This document shows positions 1-8,540 of a stretch of 64,000 bases of DNA, one piece after another. A program made the position numbers and the translations under genes. Origin of the DNA: Occultella kanbiaonis (GTDB lineage: Bacteria; Actinomycetota; Actinomycetes; Actinomycetales; Beutenbergiaceae); contig NZ_CP046175.1 of assembly GCF_009708215.1 (NCBI RefSeq), forward strand, positions 558,001 to 622,000, in the 5' to 3' direction. The notes under the pieces were generated by a model that was not told the origin of the DNA, did not search any database, and saw nothing but the letters and a program-made list of their open reading frames with translations. Each line of letters starts with the position of its first letter. Position 1 is the stretch's first letter.

Positions 1-183
1 GCCGGGTTCGGCATCCCGTACGCCTCGCACGGCGGCGGTGCGCACATCCACGTCCTCGCGGCGCTGCCGAACACGATCTACGTCGAGAGCGGGCTGCTGC
101 CGGCGGACGGATCGGTCACCCTGACCGACGGCTGCTACCCGCTGCCCACCGAACCCGGCCTGTCCTCCTGGAGCGCGCACTGA
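1..183 (+). CDS. Enolase-superfamily (mandelate racemase/muconate lactonizing type) protein, C-terminal fragment
   Basis: The window opens inside this gene, so only the last 60 residues are visible, ending in TGA at 181-183. The fragment reads YASHGGGAHIHVLAALPN near its start. A His-containing stretch followed by HVLAALPN is typical of the last barrel strands and C-terminal lid of mandelate racemase/muconate lactonizing enzymes (acid-sugar dehydratases and racemases), where a histidine in this region often acts as general acid or base. The substrate cannot be told from the fragment. A second enolase-superfamily member lies at 15.7 kb, so sugar-acid metabolism recurs in this neighbourhood. 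Confidence 0.6.
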   Translation, partial: AGFGIPYASHGGGAHIHVLAALPNTIYVESGLLPADGSVTLTDGCYPLPTEPGLSSWSAH

Positions 184-193
184 GCGATACCGG

Positions 194-670
194 TCAACCG
201 ACCACCAGAGCGACGACCAGGCAGGCGAGCGCCGCCGTCGACGTGGCAGTGCGCACGTCGTTCCACCGGGACCACCGCGCCTCGAACGCGGCTCGCACCC
301 CGGCCGGGTCGGCCGGGGTGGGGCCGGCCCGGTCGATGGCGTTGTTCAGCGGGATGTTCGCGCGGCCGGTGATGATCAGGCAGGCCAGGTAGCACGCCAC
401 GGCGGCGCCGATCCACGGCACGGCGGCGGAGGAGGCGTCGCCGACCAGGTGCGCGATCAGCGCGAGGACGGACAGCACGATCGCCCCGCCGAACGCGAGC
501 GCGAACCGCGGGTTCAGGATCGCGGTGTTGATGTGGTGCATCACCTCGACGAACGCCGCGTCACGCGCGCGCGCCACCCCGGGCATCACGGCCACGGAGA
601 ACGTGTAGAACAGCCCCGCCGCGAGGCCCATCGCGACCGTGGCCGCGGCGAGGCTGAGGGTGGCGAACAT
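194..670 (-). CDS. DUF1772 (anthrone-oxygenase-like) membrane protein
   Basis: A 158-residue protein with about four hydrophobic segments: the N-terminal ATVAMGLAAGLFYTFSVAVM, two in the middle and one at the C-terminus. The conserved motifs FYTFSVAVMPG, NIPLNN and the C-terminal ARWSRWNDVRT are characteristic of the DUF1772 family, which includes fungal anthrone oxygenases; bacterial members have no firm role. The ATG at 670 is chosen because it overlaps the stop of the upstream gene (TGATG), indicating translational coupling. A start ten codons upstream is possible but would run further into the neighbour. The two genes almost certainly form one operon. Confidence 0.8.
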   Translation of the reverse strand: MFATLSLAAATVAMGLAAGLFYTFSVAVMPGVARARDAAFVEVMHHINTAILNPRFALAFGGAIVLSVLALIAHLVGDASSAAVPWIGAAVACYLACLIITGRANIPLNNAIDRAGPTPADPAGVRAAFEARWSRWNDVRTATSTAALACLVVALVVG

Positions 671-1521
671 CAGCGCACCGGCGCGGGTACGCTGACCCAC
701 GCGCCGCTCGCGGCAGCCTCGCGCGCCCAGTCGGAGAAGTCCCGGGCCGGGCGTCCGAGGACCTGCTGGACACCGTCGGCCGGGATCGAGTTGCGCCCGT
801 CGAGGACCTCGGTGAACAGGTACATGAACAGGTCCACCAGCTCGGGCGGGGTGCCCTCGGCCGTGAGCCCGGCGCGGAACTCCTCGGCCGGGATCTCCTG
901 GTGGCGCACCTCGAGGCCGCTCGCGGCCGAGATCTCGGCCATCGCGTCCGCGAAGGTGAGCGAGCGCGGGCCGGAGAGCTCGTACACCCGGCCGGCGTGG
1001 CCGTCCTCGGTGAGCACGGTCGCGGCCACCTCGGCGATGTCCTCGACGTCGGTGAACGGTTCCGGCTCGCCCGGCCCGGGTGCCGCGAACACGCCGCTGA
1101 GCACGGCCGGCAGCAGGAAGCTCTCGCTGAAGTTCTGGTTGAACCAGCTTGCGCGCAGCACGGTCCAGTCGGCGCCAGAGGCGCGCACGCGCTGTTCGGC
1201 GTGCTCGGCCGCGGTCTCCCCGCGGCCGGAGAGCAGCACCAGGCGGCGCACGCCGGCGGCGACGGCCTGCTCGGCGAACGCACCGATCACGTCGTCGGCG
1301 CCGGGCAAGGCCAGGTCGGGCACGTAGGCGATGTAGACGGCGCTCACGCCATCGAGGGCGTCGGCCCAGGTGGACGGGTCCTCCCAGTCGAACGGCGGCT
1401 CGGCCGATCGGGAGCCGAGGCGAACGGGATGCCCGACGGCGGTGAGTCGCTTGGCCACTCGGCTGCCGGTCTTGCCGGTGCCGCCGAGGACGAGGGTCAA
1501 GTCGTTCGTGGTGGTTGTCAT
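670..1521 (-). CDS. NmrA-like NAD(P)-binding oxidoreductase
   Basis: A 283-residue atypical short-chain dehydrogenase. The N-terminus carries a Rossmann dinucleotide-binding motif GGTGKTGS directly after the first beta strand. It also has the YIAYVPD and LRASWFNQNFSE segments usual in NmrA/azoreductase-like proteins, which bind NAD(P) and act either as quinone or aldehyde reductases or as redox sensors. There is no classical YxxxK catalytic pair. The ATG at 1521 begins MTTTTNDLTLVLGG, so the Rossmann strand sits about ten residues in; an upstream in-frame ATG at 1557 would add 12 unlikely residues. It is coupled to the DUF1772 gene and divergent from the AraC regulator, a common arrangement for a regulator and its target. 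Confidence 0.85.
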   Translation of the reverse strand: MTTTTNDLTLVLGGTGKTGSRVAKRLTAVGHPVRLGSRSAEPPFDWEDPSTWADALDGVSAVYIAYVPDLALPGADDVIGAFAEQAVAAGVRRLVLLSGRGETAAEHAEQRVRASGADWTVLRASWFNQNFSESFLLPAVLSGVFAAPGPGEPEPFTDVEDIAEVAATVLTEDGHAGRVYELSGPRSLTFADAMAEISAASGLEVRHQEIPAEEFRAGLTAEGTPPELVDLFMYLFTEVLDGRNSIPADGVQQVLGRPARDFSDWAREAAASGAWVSVPAPVR

Positions 1522-1603
1522 GTCCCCACTCAACAGGGCGCGCGTGAGACGATCCATAGTTCAGGCTCTTGATTTCATACGTGGGCGTCTACACACTGGG
1601 GTC

Positions 1604-2566
1604 ATGGATGCACTCACCGGACTCCTCGACGGCCCTCGTGCGCGCGGCGCGTTCCTGATGCGCTCGCTGATGGTGCCGCCGTGGGCGATCCGGATCCGGG
1701 ACGAGGCACCGCTCACCGTCGTGGTGATGACCAAGGGGACCACGTGGATCCGTCCGGACGCGGGTGAGCCGGTCCGGTTGACCGCGGGCGACGTGGCCCT
1801 CGTGCGTGGCCCGGACCCGTACACCGTGGCGGAGCCGCCGGACGCGCCGATCGGGGTCTACATCAACCCGGGCCAGCACTGCACCGCACCCGACGGTCGC
1901 TCCCTCGAGGAGGAGATGTACCTCGGTGTGCGCACCTGGGGCAACGACGCCGACGCCCCGACCGAGGTCATCACCGGGGCCTACGGCGTGGAGGGCGAGG
2001 TGAGCCGGCGGCTGCTCGACGTGCTGCCCACCGTGATCGTCATCCCGGCCGGAGATCCGGGCGCACCCACCACGCTGGTCCGGCTCATCCGTGAGGAGAT
2101 CGTCAAGGACGACGTCGGTCAGGACGTGGTGCTCGACCGGATGCTCGACCTGCTCCTGATCGCGGTGCTGCGGAACTGGTTGAGCCGGCCGGAGGCGCAG
2201 CCGCCCGCCTGGTACTCCGCGAGCGCCGACCCGATGGTCGGGCACGCCCTGCGCCTGCTCCACAACAACCCCGGCCACCCCTGGACCGTCGCCGGGCTGG
2301 CTGCCGAGTGCGGCGTCTCCCGGGCCGCGTTCGCCCGCCGGTTCACCCAGCTCGTCGGGCAGGCGCCGATGGCCTACCTCACCGACTGGCGGCTGACCAT
2401 GGCGGCGGACCTGCTCCGCGAGCCGGACGCCACCGTGGCTTCGGTCTCCCGGCGGGTCGGCTACGGGAGCTCGTTCGCGTTCAGCTCCGCGTTCAAGCGG
2501 GTCCGCGGAGTGAGCCCGCAACGGCACCGGAGCGGCGCCGCGCTCGCGGCCGTCGGGGCCGACTGA
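1604..2566 (+). CDS. AraC-family transcriptional regulator
   Basis: A 320-residue regulator. The N-terminal half (residues about 1-180) is a cupin-like sensor domain of the AraC_binding/cupin_6 type, with RPDAGEPVRLTAGDVALVRG as the barrel segment. The C-terminal 100 residues hold two helix-turn-helix motifs: WTVAGLAAECGVSRAAFARR and VASVSRRVGYGSSFAFSSAF, followed by RGVSPQRHR, the usual end of the family signature. The ATG at 1604 is used because it starts directly before the sensor domain. It is transcribed away from the NmrA/DUF1772 pair and most likely controls that operon and itself from the 82-bp gap. The ligand is unknown. Confidence 0.88.
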   Translation: MDALTGLLDGPRARGAFLMRSLMVPPWAIRIRDEAPLTVVVMTKGTTWIRPDAGEPVRLTAGDVALVRGPDPYTVAEPPDAPIGVYINPGQHCTAPDGRSLEEEMYLGVRTWGNDADAPTEVITGAYGVEGEVSRRLLDVLPTVIVIPAGDPGAPTTLVRLIREEIVKDDVGQDVVLDRMLDLLLIAVLRNWLSRPEAQPPAWYSASADPMVGHALRLLHNNPGHPWTVAGLAAECGVSRAAFARRFTQLVGQAPMAYLTDWRLTMAADLLREPDATVASVSRRVGYGSSFAFSSAFKRVRGVSPQRHRSGAALAAVGAD

Positions 2567-2619
2567 GCCCGACGGCGGAACTCGGCTGCCGCCGTCGGGC
2601 GCCGCGGGCGCTCACGCGA

Positions 2620-2637
2620 GCGCTTCCGCGGAAGCGC
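2620..2637. repeat. Dispersed 18-bp palindrome, copy 1
   Basis: A perfect palindrome, GCGCTTCCGCGGAAGCGC, in the gap between the AraC gene and the deaminase gene. The same core occurs at 58.58 kb and five times inside hutI, so this is one copy of a dispersed element rather than a local operator. Confidence 0.85.
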
Positions 2638-2751
2638 GCAGGTGCTGCCCGACGGTCGGCGGACCTGATCGGACGTGGTTCCGGCGGCGCTGCTGGGCCC
2701 GGGGACGGATACCTGGGCGTCGGCCTCGCACCCGGTGAGAGGATGCGGCAG

Positions 2752-3768
2752 ATGAGCGACTCTCCGGCGTGGCTGCCCACGCCTCCCTGCGCCGAGCTGC
2801 ACCTGCACATCGAGGGCACTCTCGAGCCGGACCTGGTGTTCGCGCTCGCGGAGCGCAACGGGGTGGACCTGCCGGATCCGGATGTCGGTGCGTTGCGGTC
2901 CCGGTATGCGTTCACCGACCTGCAGTCCTTCCTGGACCTCTACTACGAGAACATGGCGGTGCTGCGCACGCCGGCCGACTTCGCGGAGATGACGCGCGCC
3001 TACCTGACCCGAGCGCGGGCGGCCGGGGTGCGGCACGCGGAGATCATGTTCGACCCGCAGGCGCACCTGGCCCGGGGGGTGCCGCTGGCGGCGAGCGTCG
3101 GGGGCATCGCCTCCGTGCTGCACACGAGCGAGGCCGAGTTCGGGATCTCCACCGGTCTGATCGCCGCGTTCCTCCGGGACCGGCCGGCGAGTGAGGCCCT
3201 CGAGGTCCTCGAGGAGCTGCTCGCGATGGACGCGCCGATCATCGGCATCGGCCTCGACTCCGCCGAGGTGGGGAACCCGCCGTCGGGCTTCACCGCGGTC
3301 TACGACCGCGCCCGCGGGGCCGGCCTGCACCTGGTGGCGCACGCGGGGGAGGAGGGGCCGCCGTCGTACATCGCCGGCGCGCTCGACGACCTCGGCGTCG
3401 AGCGGATCGACCACGGGATCCGGTGCCTCGACGACCCGGCACTCGTGGCGAGGCTTGCCGCCGAGAAGATCCCGCTGACCGTGTGCCCGCTGTCCAACGT
3501 GCGGCTGCGGGCGGTGCCCTCGCTCGCCGCGCACCCGCTGCGGCGGCTGCTCGAGGCCGGGGTGATCGTGACGATCAACTCCGACGATCCGGCCTACTTC
3601 GGTGGCTACGTGGACGACAACCTGCATGCGGTGCGGGAGGTCCACAAGCTGACCGACGACGAGTTGGCGGCGCTCGCGGCGAACTCGTTCCGGGCATCCT
3701 TCCTCGACGGCGACCGGCGGGACGCGCTGCTCGCCGAGGTCGAGGACTGGCGAACCGCGGCGCGCTAG
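2752..3768 (+). CDS. add: Adenine/adenosine deaminase family protein
   Basis: A 338-residue amidohydrolase. The metal ligands are visible: HLH at 17-19 in ELHLHIEGTLEP, HAGEEG at 197-202 (metal His plus catalytic Glu), DHG at 220-222, and SDDP at 277-280. The HLHIEGTLEPDLVF signature and the SDDPAYFGGYVDDN segment resemble adenine deaminases of the adenosine deaminase superfamily more than classical adenosine deaminase, so hydrolytic removal of ammonia from adenine (giving hypoxanthine) is the better guess. The ATG at 2752 has GAGAGG nine bases upstream; an ATG at 2743 abuts that sequence and is less likely. The xanthine dehydrogenase operon at 52-57 kb could take the purine base further. Confidence 0.88.
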   Translation: MSDSPAWLPTPPCAELHLHIEGTLEPDLVFALAERNGVDLPDPDVGALRSRYAFTDLQSFLDLYYENMAVLRTPADFAEMTRAYLTRARAAGVRHAEIMFDPQAHLARGVPLAASVGGIASVLHTSEAEFGISTGLIAAFLRDRPASEALEVLEELLAMDAPIIGIGLDSAEVGNPPSGFTAVYDRARGAGLHLVAHAGEEGPPSYIAGALDDLGVERIDHGIRCLDDPALVARLAAEKIPLTVCPLSNVRLRAVPSLAAHPLRRLLEAGVIVTINSDDPAYFGGYVDDNLHAVREVHKLTDDELAALAANSFRASFLDGDRRDALLAEVEDWRTAAR

Positions 3769-3779
3769 CGGTCCCGTCG

Positions 3780-5105
3780 TCACGCGACGCGGGCGGCGCG
3801 AGCCGTCTGCCCTCCGGAGACGACGGTGGTGAACAGGGTGATGCCCGCGGCGGCGATGACCACCGCGACCAGGGGAAGGACCTGCACCGCAGCGGCCGCC
3901 GTGCCCGTCTTGAGGATCGCGAAGGGAACAACCACGGCGATCGAGCCGACCGTGCCGACGACGACGGCGACGATCGCGGCCACGGCGGTCTCGGTGACGA
4001 GCATGCGGGTCGCCTGGCCGGTGGTGGCGCCGACCGACGACAGCACGGCCAGCTCGCTGCGCCGCTGCCGGATCGACGCGATCAGGTTGTTGACGAGTGC
4101 GATCGACATGAACGCGGCGATCAGCAGCACGACGAGGTAGTTGATGGCGGCCATCAACTGGCCGATGCCGTCACCGGCGCGGCTCGCCTGGTTCTCGATC
4201 GATTGCATGCTCAACGTGCCTGCGGCGACGCCCACGAACAGGGTCAGGAACGTGACCGCGGGCCGGATGCGCTCGGGCGCGACGCGCAGGTTGGTGGCGG
4301 CGAGGCGGGTCTCCGCGCCGCCGCGCCGTCGCAGCACGACGATCAGTGTGCGGTCCGCGAGCCGCAGCAGCTCGGGCGCCAGGAGGGCCGCACCGACCGC
4401 GACGAGCACACAACCCGGGCCGGTCGCCGCGGTCGCGTAGACCGATGCCGGGTCCATGGCGAGCGCCGTCAGGGACGACCCGAGGCCGACGACGGTCAGG
4501 ATGACGGCAACGATTCGACGTGGCCGGGCGGCCCGTGAGCGCTTCGCGGCGGTCGGTTCGCCGATCGGGCTCCGGCCCGCCGCCTCGCGGCTGCCCACGA
4601 ACGCGCCGACGGTGGCGGCCACGATGACGACCACGCCGGCCAGCACCGGGGCGAGCGCCCCGGGGGCGAACGTGGCGGCACCCGAGATCACGCCGCTCGC
4701 CGCGGTCGCGGTGACGATGACGGCACCGAAGGCGTACCCGAGCAGGATGCCTGGCACCGCGGCGACTGCCGCGATCACCAGGGTCTCGACGGAGACCATC
4801 CGGCGGACCTGGCCCGGTGTGGCGCCGATGAGCCGGAGACCTCGGACCTCCTCCGTTCGCCCGCCGAGTGCCACGCCGACCGTCGAGATGACGGCGAAGA
4901 CGACGATCCCGAGGATCCAGCTCCCGAGGATGACCGGGAACTGCACGAGGAACGCCCGATCCTCGACCCGTGTGCTCGCGGCCAGTCCGGTCGCCATCAC
5001 GCCGGCCATGCCGGACAGGAGCATGACCCCCACGAGCACGACCATGGCGGTCGCGGCGGCGCCGGCCCGATGGCGTGCGATCGACAGCAGCGCGAGCCGG
5101 ATCAC
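3780..5105 (-). CDS. ABC transporter permease with two FtsX domains
   Basis: A 441-residue membrane protein with an N-terminal anchor helix and two FtsX-like blocks. The first has the coupling motif RTEEVRGLRLIGATPGQVRR, the second RQRRSELAVLSSVGATTGQ. Each is followed by two or three transmembrane segments. There is no large extracytoplasmic domain between the blocks, so it resembles antibiotic-efflux or lipid-export permeases (MacB/BceB/LolC superfamily) without the MacB periplasmic domain. It begins with GTG at 5105, overlapping the TGA of the ATPase gene (GTGA), which fixes the start. It forms a transporter with the ATPase encoded just upstream; the substrate is not evident. Confidence 0.9.
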   Translation of the reverse strand: MIRLALLSIARHRAGAAATAMVVLVGVMLLSGMAGVMATGLAASTRVEDRAFLVQFPVILGSWILGIVVFAVISTVGVALGGRTEEVRGLRLIGATPGQVRRMVSVETLVIAAVAAVPGILLGYAFGAVIVTATAASGVISGAATFAPGALAPVLAGVVVIVAATVGAFVGSREAAGRSPIGEPTAAKRSRAARPRRIVAVILTVVGLGSSLTALAMDPASVYATAATGPGCVLVAVGAALLAPELLRLADRTLIVVLRRRGGAETRLAATNLRVAPERIRPAVTFLTLFVGVAAGTLSMQSIENQASRAGDGIGQLMAAINYLVVLLIAAFMSIALVNNLIASIRQRRSELAVLSSVGATTGQATRMLVTETAVAAIVAVVVGTVGSIAVVVPFAILKTGTAAAAVQVLPLVAVVIAAAGITLFTTVVSGGQTARAARVA

Positions 5106-5881
5106 AGCGACGCTCCGGTGATCGCGTTCGAGCGCTCGGCCAGGTCCAGCAGGCTCGACATGCGCACGGCGACGTCGCGGCTGGTGGGGTCGGGCAACCG
5201 GTCCACGATGCGCCCGTCGGCGAGGAACAGCACCTCGTCGGAGTAGGCCGCCGCGGCCGGGTCGTGCGTGACCATGATGATCGTCTGCCCCGCATCGGCG
5301 AGCTCGCGGAGCACGGTGAGTACCTCACGGGCGCTCCGGAGGTCGAGCGCGCCGGTGGGCTCGTCGGCGAAGACGACCGCCGGCCTCGCGATCAGCGCCC
5401 TGGCGATCGCGACGCGCTGCTGCTGCCCGCCGGAGAGCTGGGGCGGGCGATGCGAGGCCCGTTCCCCGAGCCCGACGCGGGCCAGCAGACGCTCGGTGGC
5501 GGCCCGGTCGGGGCGGCGTCCCTCGAGCCGCAAGGGGAGTTCGACGTTCTCGGTGACCGTCAGGGCGGGAAGCAGGTTGAAGGACTGGAAGACGAACCCG
5601 ATCGCGACCCTGCGCAGCCGCGCGAGAGCCTTCTCGTCGAGGGTCGTGACCTCGGAACCGCCGAGCTGCACGGATCCGGAGGTCGGCTTCTGAAGGCCGG
5701 CCGCGCAGTGCATCAACGTCGTCTTTCCCGACCCGGACGGGCCCATGACCGCCGTGAAGCTGCCGCTCCTGATGGCCAGATCGACGTCGCGCAGCGCCCG
5801 GATCGGCGCCCCGCCGGTCTCGTACGTGCAGCTGAGCGCCGTGGTGCTGAGCGCAACGGTTTCGAGTGCTGGGGCAGTCAT
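5102..5881 (-). CDS. ABC transporter ATP-binding protein (MacB/LolD type)
   Basis: A 259-residue ATPase with all motors visible: Walker A GPSGSGKT at 47-54, Q-loop FVFQSFNLLPALTVTENVEL, signature LSGGQQQR at 149-156, Walker B VVFADEPTGALD from about 169, and switch histidine in MVTHD. The combination of DEPTGALD with the NLLPALTVTENVELPL segment is typical of the MacB/LolD/BceA class that partners FtsX-type permeases. The ATG at 5881 is used; extending upstream would run into the regulator gene's promoter. It is coupled to the permease by a GTGA overlap and divergent from a TetR regulator, which implies substrate-induced efflux or export. Confidence 0.93.
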   Translation of the reverse strand: MTAPALETVALSTTALSCTYETGGAPIRALRDVDLAIRSGSFTAVMGPSGSGKTTLMHCAAGLQKPTSGSVQLGGSEVTTLDEKALARLRRVAIGFVFQSFNLLPALTVTENVELPLRLEGRRPDRAATERLLARVGLGERASHRPPQLSGGQQQRVAIARALIARPAVVFADEPTGALDLRSAREVLTVLRELADAGQTIIMVTHDPAAAAYSDEVLFLADGRIVDRLPDPTSRDVAVRMSSLLDLAERSNAITGASL

Positions 5882-5903
5882 GCCATCCTCCGGTGTGAAT
5901 GGT

Positions 5904-5921
5904 CGTTTGAAACGAACGTTT
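5904..5921. promoter_or_regulatory. Candidate TetR operator in the ABC/TetR divergent region
   Basis: In the 67-bp gap between the divergent ATPase and TetR genes lies CGTTTGAAACGAACGTTT. It holds two overlapping inverted repeats: GTTT-G-AAAC (5905-5913) and AAACG-AA-CGTTT (5910-5921, perfect arms). Three half-sites of the form CGTTT/AAACG in 18 bp of AT-rich sequence within this GC-rich genome fit an operator for the adjacent TetR protein, controlling both directions. Confidence 0.6.
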
Positions 5922-5948
5922 ACATTGCCGAGAGATAGAGTACGTCCC

Positions 5949-6536
5949 ATGGGCCATCGCGACAACCTCCTCCTGGCGGCGCGCAACTGCCTGCTCAGAA
6001 AGGGCTACGCGGCGACGACCGTGCGCGATCTCGTCGAGGAGAGCGGCGCCAACCAGGCCTCGATCAACTACCACTTCCGGTCGAAGGACCGGCTTCTGAA
6101 CCAGGCGCTGTTCGAGCTCAACAGGGAGTGGGGGGCGCTTCTGTTCGAAGCGCTCGGCGTGGATCCGACCCGGGAGTCGCCGTCCGGTACGCCTCCGGAC
6201 GAACGCGGGGTCGTCGAGCTCTGGAATCGCGTGATCGGGTCGATCCGTTCGAACGAGCAACTGTGGTTCGTGAACTTCGAGTCGGTCTCATTCGTCCAGC
6301 ACGATCCTGAGATCCGGCAGATGAACGCCGACGGCCAGGCTGCGTCCCGCACTGCGCTCGCCCTGGCGTTCGCCGGTCTTGGCAAGGACAGCGATCCCGC
6401 CCGGCGGCGTGCGGTGGGGTCGCACTACTACTCGCTGCTCGTCGGGCTGGCCCTGCAGCTCCTGACCGATCCTGACCACGCCCCGACCGCAGCCGAGATC
6501 GTAGCGACGGACTCGGGCGTGCACCCCGCCCCGTGA
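5949..6536 (+). CDS. TetR-family transcriptional regulator
   Basis: A 195-residue repressor. The N-terminal helix-turn-helix is clear: AARNCLLRKGYAATTVRDLV, then ESGANQASINYHFRSKDRLL, with the recognition helix ending in YHF. The C-terminal two thirds are alpha-helical and variable, as expected for a ligand-binding domain. The ATG at 5949 directly precedes GHRDNLLLAARN, the usual distance to the first helix. It is transcribed away from the ABC transporter, and three CGTTT/AAACG half-sites lie between them, so it most likely represses the transporter and itself until an exported compound binds. Confidence 0.9.
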   Translation: MGHRDNLLLAARNCLLRKGYAATTVRDLVEESGANQASINYHFRSKDRLLNQALFELNREWGALLFEALGVDPTRESPSGTPPDERGVVELWNRVIGSIRSNEQLWFVNFESVSFVQHDPEIRQMNADGQAASRTALALAFAGLGKDSDPARRRAVGSHYYSLLVGLALQLLTDPDHAPTAAEIVATDSGVHPAP

Positions 6537-6599
6537 GGCGAGGGACCGCTTGCGCTGCATCGCCGATGCAGGGCCCGGGGACCGCGCACCAGACGCCGA

Positions 6600-6626
6600 C
6601 GGCCCCGGCGACAAGCGCCGGGGCCG
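6600..6626. terminator. Hairpin between convergent tetR and kduI genes
   Basis: A perfect 11-bp stem (CGGCCCCGGCG / CGCCGGGGCCG) closes a 5-nt loop. It lies between the TetR stop (6536) and the kduI stop (6654) and is placed to end both convergent transcripts. There is no U-tract, as is common in actinobacteria. A second, smaller stem (CTGCATCG / CGATGCAG) lies just before it at 6555-6571. Confidence 0.65.
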
Positions 6627-6653
6627 AGCGGAGTGCTTCTGTGCGGGTCGGGC

Positions 6654-7484
6654 TCAGCGGAGCTCGGTGACCTGCACGTGGTCCATGTCGTCGAAGGACT
6701 GGTTCTCCCCGGCCATCGCCCACACGAACGAGTAGGCGCTGGTGCCGACACCGGAGTGCACCGACCAACTCGGGGAGATGACTGCCTGTTCGTTGGCGAT
6801 CACGATGTGGCGGCTCTCGGTGGGCTCACCCATGAGGTGCAGCACCCGCGCGTCCTCGGGGAGGTCGAAGTAGAGGTAGGCCTCCATGCGCCGGTCGTGG
6901 GTGTGCGCCGGCATGGTGTTCCACATGCTGCCCTCGTGCAGGGTGGTCACGCCCATCACCACCTGGCAGGACCGCACGCCGTCGGCATGGATGTACTGGT
7001 TCAGGGTGCGCCGGTTCGAGGTGCGCTGCTCGCCGAGTTCGCGCACGTTGCCCTCGCCGGCGCGGACCAGGGTGGTCGGGTAGGTCGTGTGCGCGGGCGC
7101 GGAGAACCCGTAGAACCGGGCCGGTGTCGCGGTGTCGGACGACGCGAACGTCACGTGCTCGGCGCCCCGGCCCACGTACAGGCAGGCGCCGTGACCGAGT
7201 TCGTACGCTGCGCCGTCGACCGTCACGGTGCCGGAGGCACCGACGTTCACGATGCCGATCTCGCGCCGAACGAGGAAGTGCTCGGCGCGCAGTTCTGCCG
7301 GCGCGACCAGGCCGATCGGCCGGTCCGTCGGCATCGCGCCGACCAGGACCACGCGGTCGTGGTGGGAGTACGTCACGCTCACCTCCCCCGGCTGGAAGAG
7401 GTCCTCGACGAGGAACCGGCGGCGGAGCGCGTCGGTGTCGAGCGAGGGAATCTCGGTGGGCGAGGTGGCGTAACGGATGTCCAC
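6654..7484 (-). CDS. kduI: 5-dehydro-4-deoxy-D-glucuronate isomerase
   Basis: A 276-residue cupin isomerase of the usual KduI length. The family hallmark MPAHTHDRRMEAYLYFDL supplies the zinc ligands (two His and a Glu), and a further His is in the PSWSVHSGVGTSAY segment near the C-terminus. KduI interconverts 5-keto-4-deoxyuronate and 3-deoxy-glycero-2,5-hexodiulosonate in the breakdown of unsaturated uronates from pectin, alginate-like or glycosaminoglycan oligosaccharides. The start is GTG at 7484. It is followed upstream by a dehydrogenase and a TRAP transporter in the same direction, suggesting one catabolic operon, although no lyase or KdgK/KdgA gene is visible in the window. Confidence 0.93.
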   Translation of the reverse strand: MDIRYATSPTEIPSLDTDALRRRFLVEDLFQPGEVSVTYSHHDRVVLVGAMPTDRPIGLVAPAELRAEHFLVRREIGIVNVGASGTVTVDGAAYELGHGACLYVGRGAEHVTFASSDTATPARFYGFSAPAHTTYPTTLVRAGEGNVRELGEQRTSNRRTLNQYIHADGVRSCQVVMGVTTLHEGSMWNTMPAHTHDRRMEAYLYFDLPEDARVLHLMGEPTESRHIVIANEQAVISPSWSVHSGVGTSAYSFVWAMAGENQSFDDMDHVQVTELR

Positions 7485-7543
7485 TTCAGGAGCCTGCTTT
7501 CATGTGGCTCGACGGCGGTGCGCCGCCGGGAACGGCTGACCGG

Positions 7544-8524
7544 TCAGCGGGCGGCGCGGCCGGTCTGAAGAACCTCGGGGTTGAGGATGTTGCGGGGGCG
7601 CTTGCCCGCCACGACGTCGACGGCGTTCTCGGCCGTGCGGCGCTTCAATTCGGAGTAGGACTCCTCGGTGTAGAAGGCGGCGTGCGGGGTGAGGATCACG
7701 TTGTCGAACCGGGTCAGCGGGTGCTCGGCCCCGATCGGCTCCTCCTCCAGCACGTCGATCCCGGCCGCGTGCAGGCGTCCGGACTCCAGTGCCGCGACGA
7801 GCGCCGCGGAGTCCACCACGCCGCCGCGCGCGGTGTTGACCAGGACCGCGCCCGGCTTCATCGCCGAGAACGCAGCGCCGTCGAGCAGGTGCAGGCTCGC
7901 GGCGTCGAGCGGCGTGTGCACCGTGATGACATCGGACTCTGCGAGCAACTGCTCACGCGAGACTGCGAGCCAGCCCTCCGGGCGGACCTCCCCGGGGCTG
8001 AACAGCACGTCGTGGACGAGCACCGTGAACCCGAGCGCGGCGGCCTTGCGGGCCGTCGCGGACCCGATCCGGCCGCACCCGAGGACGCCGACCGTCTGGT
8101 TCGAGAACTGCCGGATCGGCAGGGCGGGGCCGAGGTCGTGCTCGCCGCGTCGGATGCCCCGGTCGAGGTTCACCAGACCGCGGATGGTGCCCAGGATGAG
8201 CGCGATCGCGTGGTCGGAGACCGCCTCGGTGCCGTAGTCGGGCACGTTGCAGACGGCCACGCCGAGTTCCGTGGCTGCCTCGATGTCGACCGTGTCCACG
8301 CCGACGCCGTAGCGGCTGATCACCTTGACGTCCGGCAGCGCCTCGAGGACCTCGCGGGTGATCTTGGCGTACTGCACGATCAGGCCGTCGGCCCCCTGCG
8401 CGCCGGCGATGACATCCGCCGGTGCGTTGGTCTGGTTGAGCGTGAACTCACCCCCGGCGGCCGCGACGACGTCGCGTTCGATCTCCAGGGTGGCGTGGTC
8501 GCAGTCGGTGACGACGATGCGCAT
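7544..8524 (-). CDS. D-isomer-specific 2-hydroxyacid dehydrogenase
   Basis: A 326-residue NAD-dependent dehydrogenase. The Rossmann motif is VGVLGCGRIGSATARK. Catalytic residues are in the expected segments: Arg in NTARGGVVD, Glu in DVLEEEPIG and His in ILTPHAAFY. Sequence features such as ISRYGVGVDTVDIEAATELG and VPDYGTEAVSDHA point to the CtBP/phosphoglycerate-dehydrogenase-like branch, which reduces 2-keto acids or oxidises D-2-hydroxyacids. The ATG at 8524 has GGAAGC a few bases upstream. It lies between kduI and the TRAP permease gene, so it probably acts on an intermediate of the imported sugar acid, for example a keto-acid or a glyoxylate-type product. Confidence 0.88.
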   Translation of the reverse strand: MRIVVTDCDHATLEIERDVVAAAGGEFTLNQTNAPADVIAGAQGADGLIVQYAKITREVLEALPDVKVISRYGVGVDTVDIEAATELGVAVCNVPDYGTEAVSDHAIALILGTIRGLVNLDRGIRRGEHDLGPALPIRQFSNQTVGVLGCGRIGSATARKAAALGFTVLVHDVLFSPGEVRPEGWLAVSREQLLAESDVITVHTPLDAASLHLLDGAAFSAMKPGAVLVNTARGGVVDSAALVAALESGRLHAAGIDVLEEEPIGAEHPLTRFDNVILTPHAAFYTEESYSELKRRTAENAVDVVAGKRPRNILNPEVLQTGRAAR

Positions 8525-8540
8525 CGGTGCTTCCTTTCCG

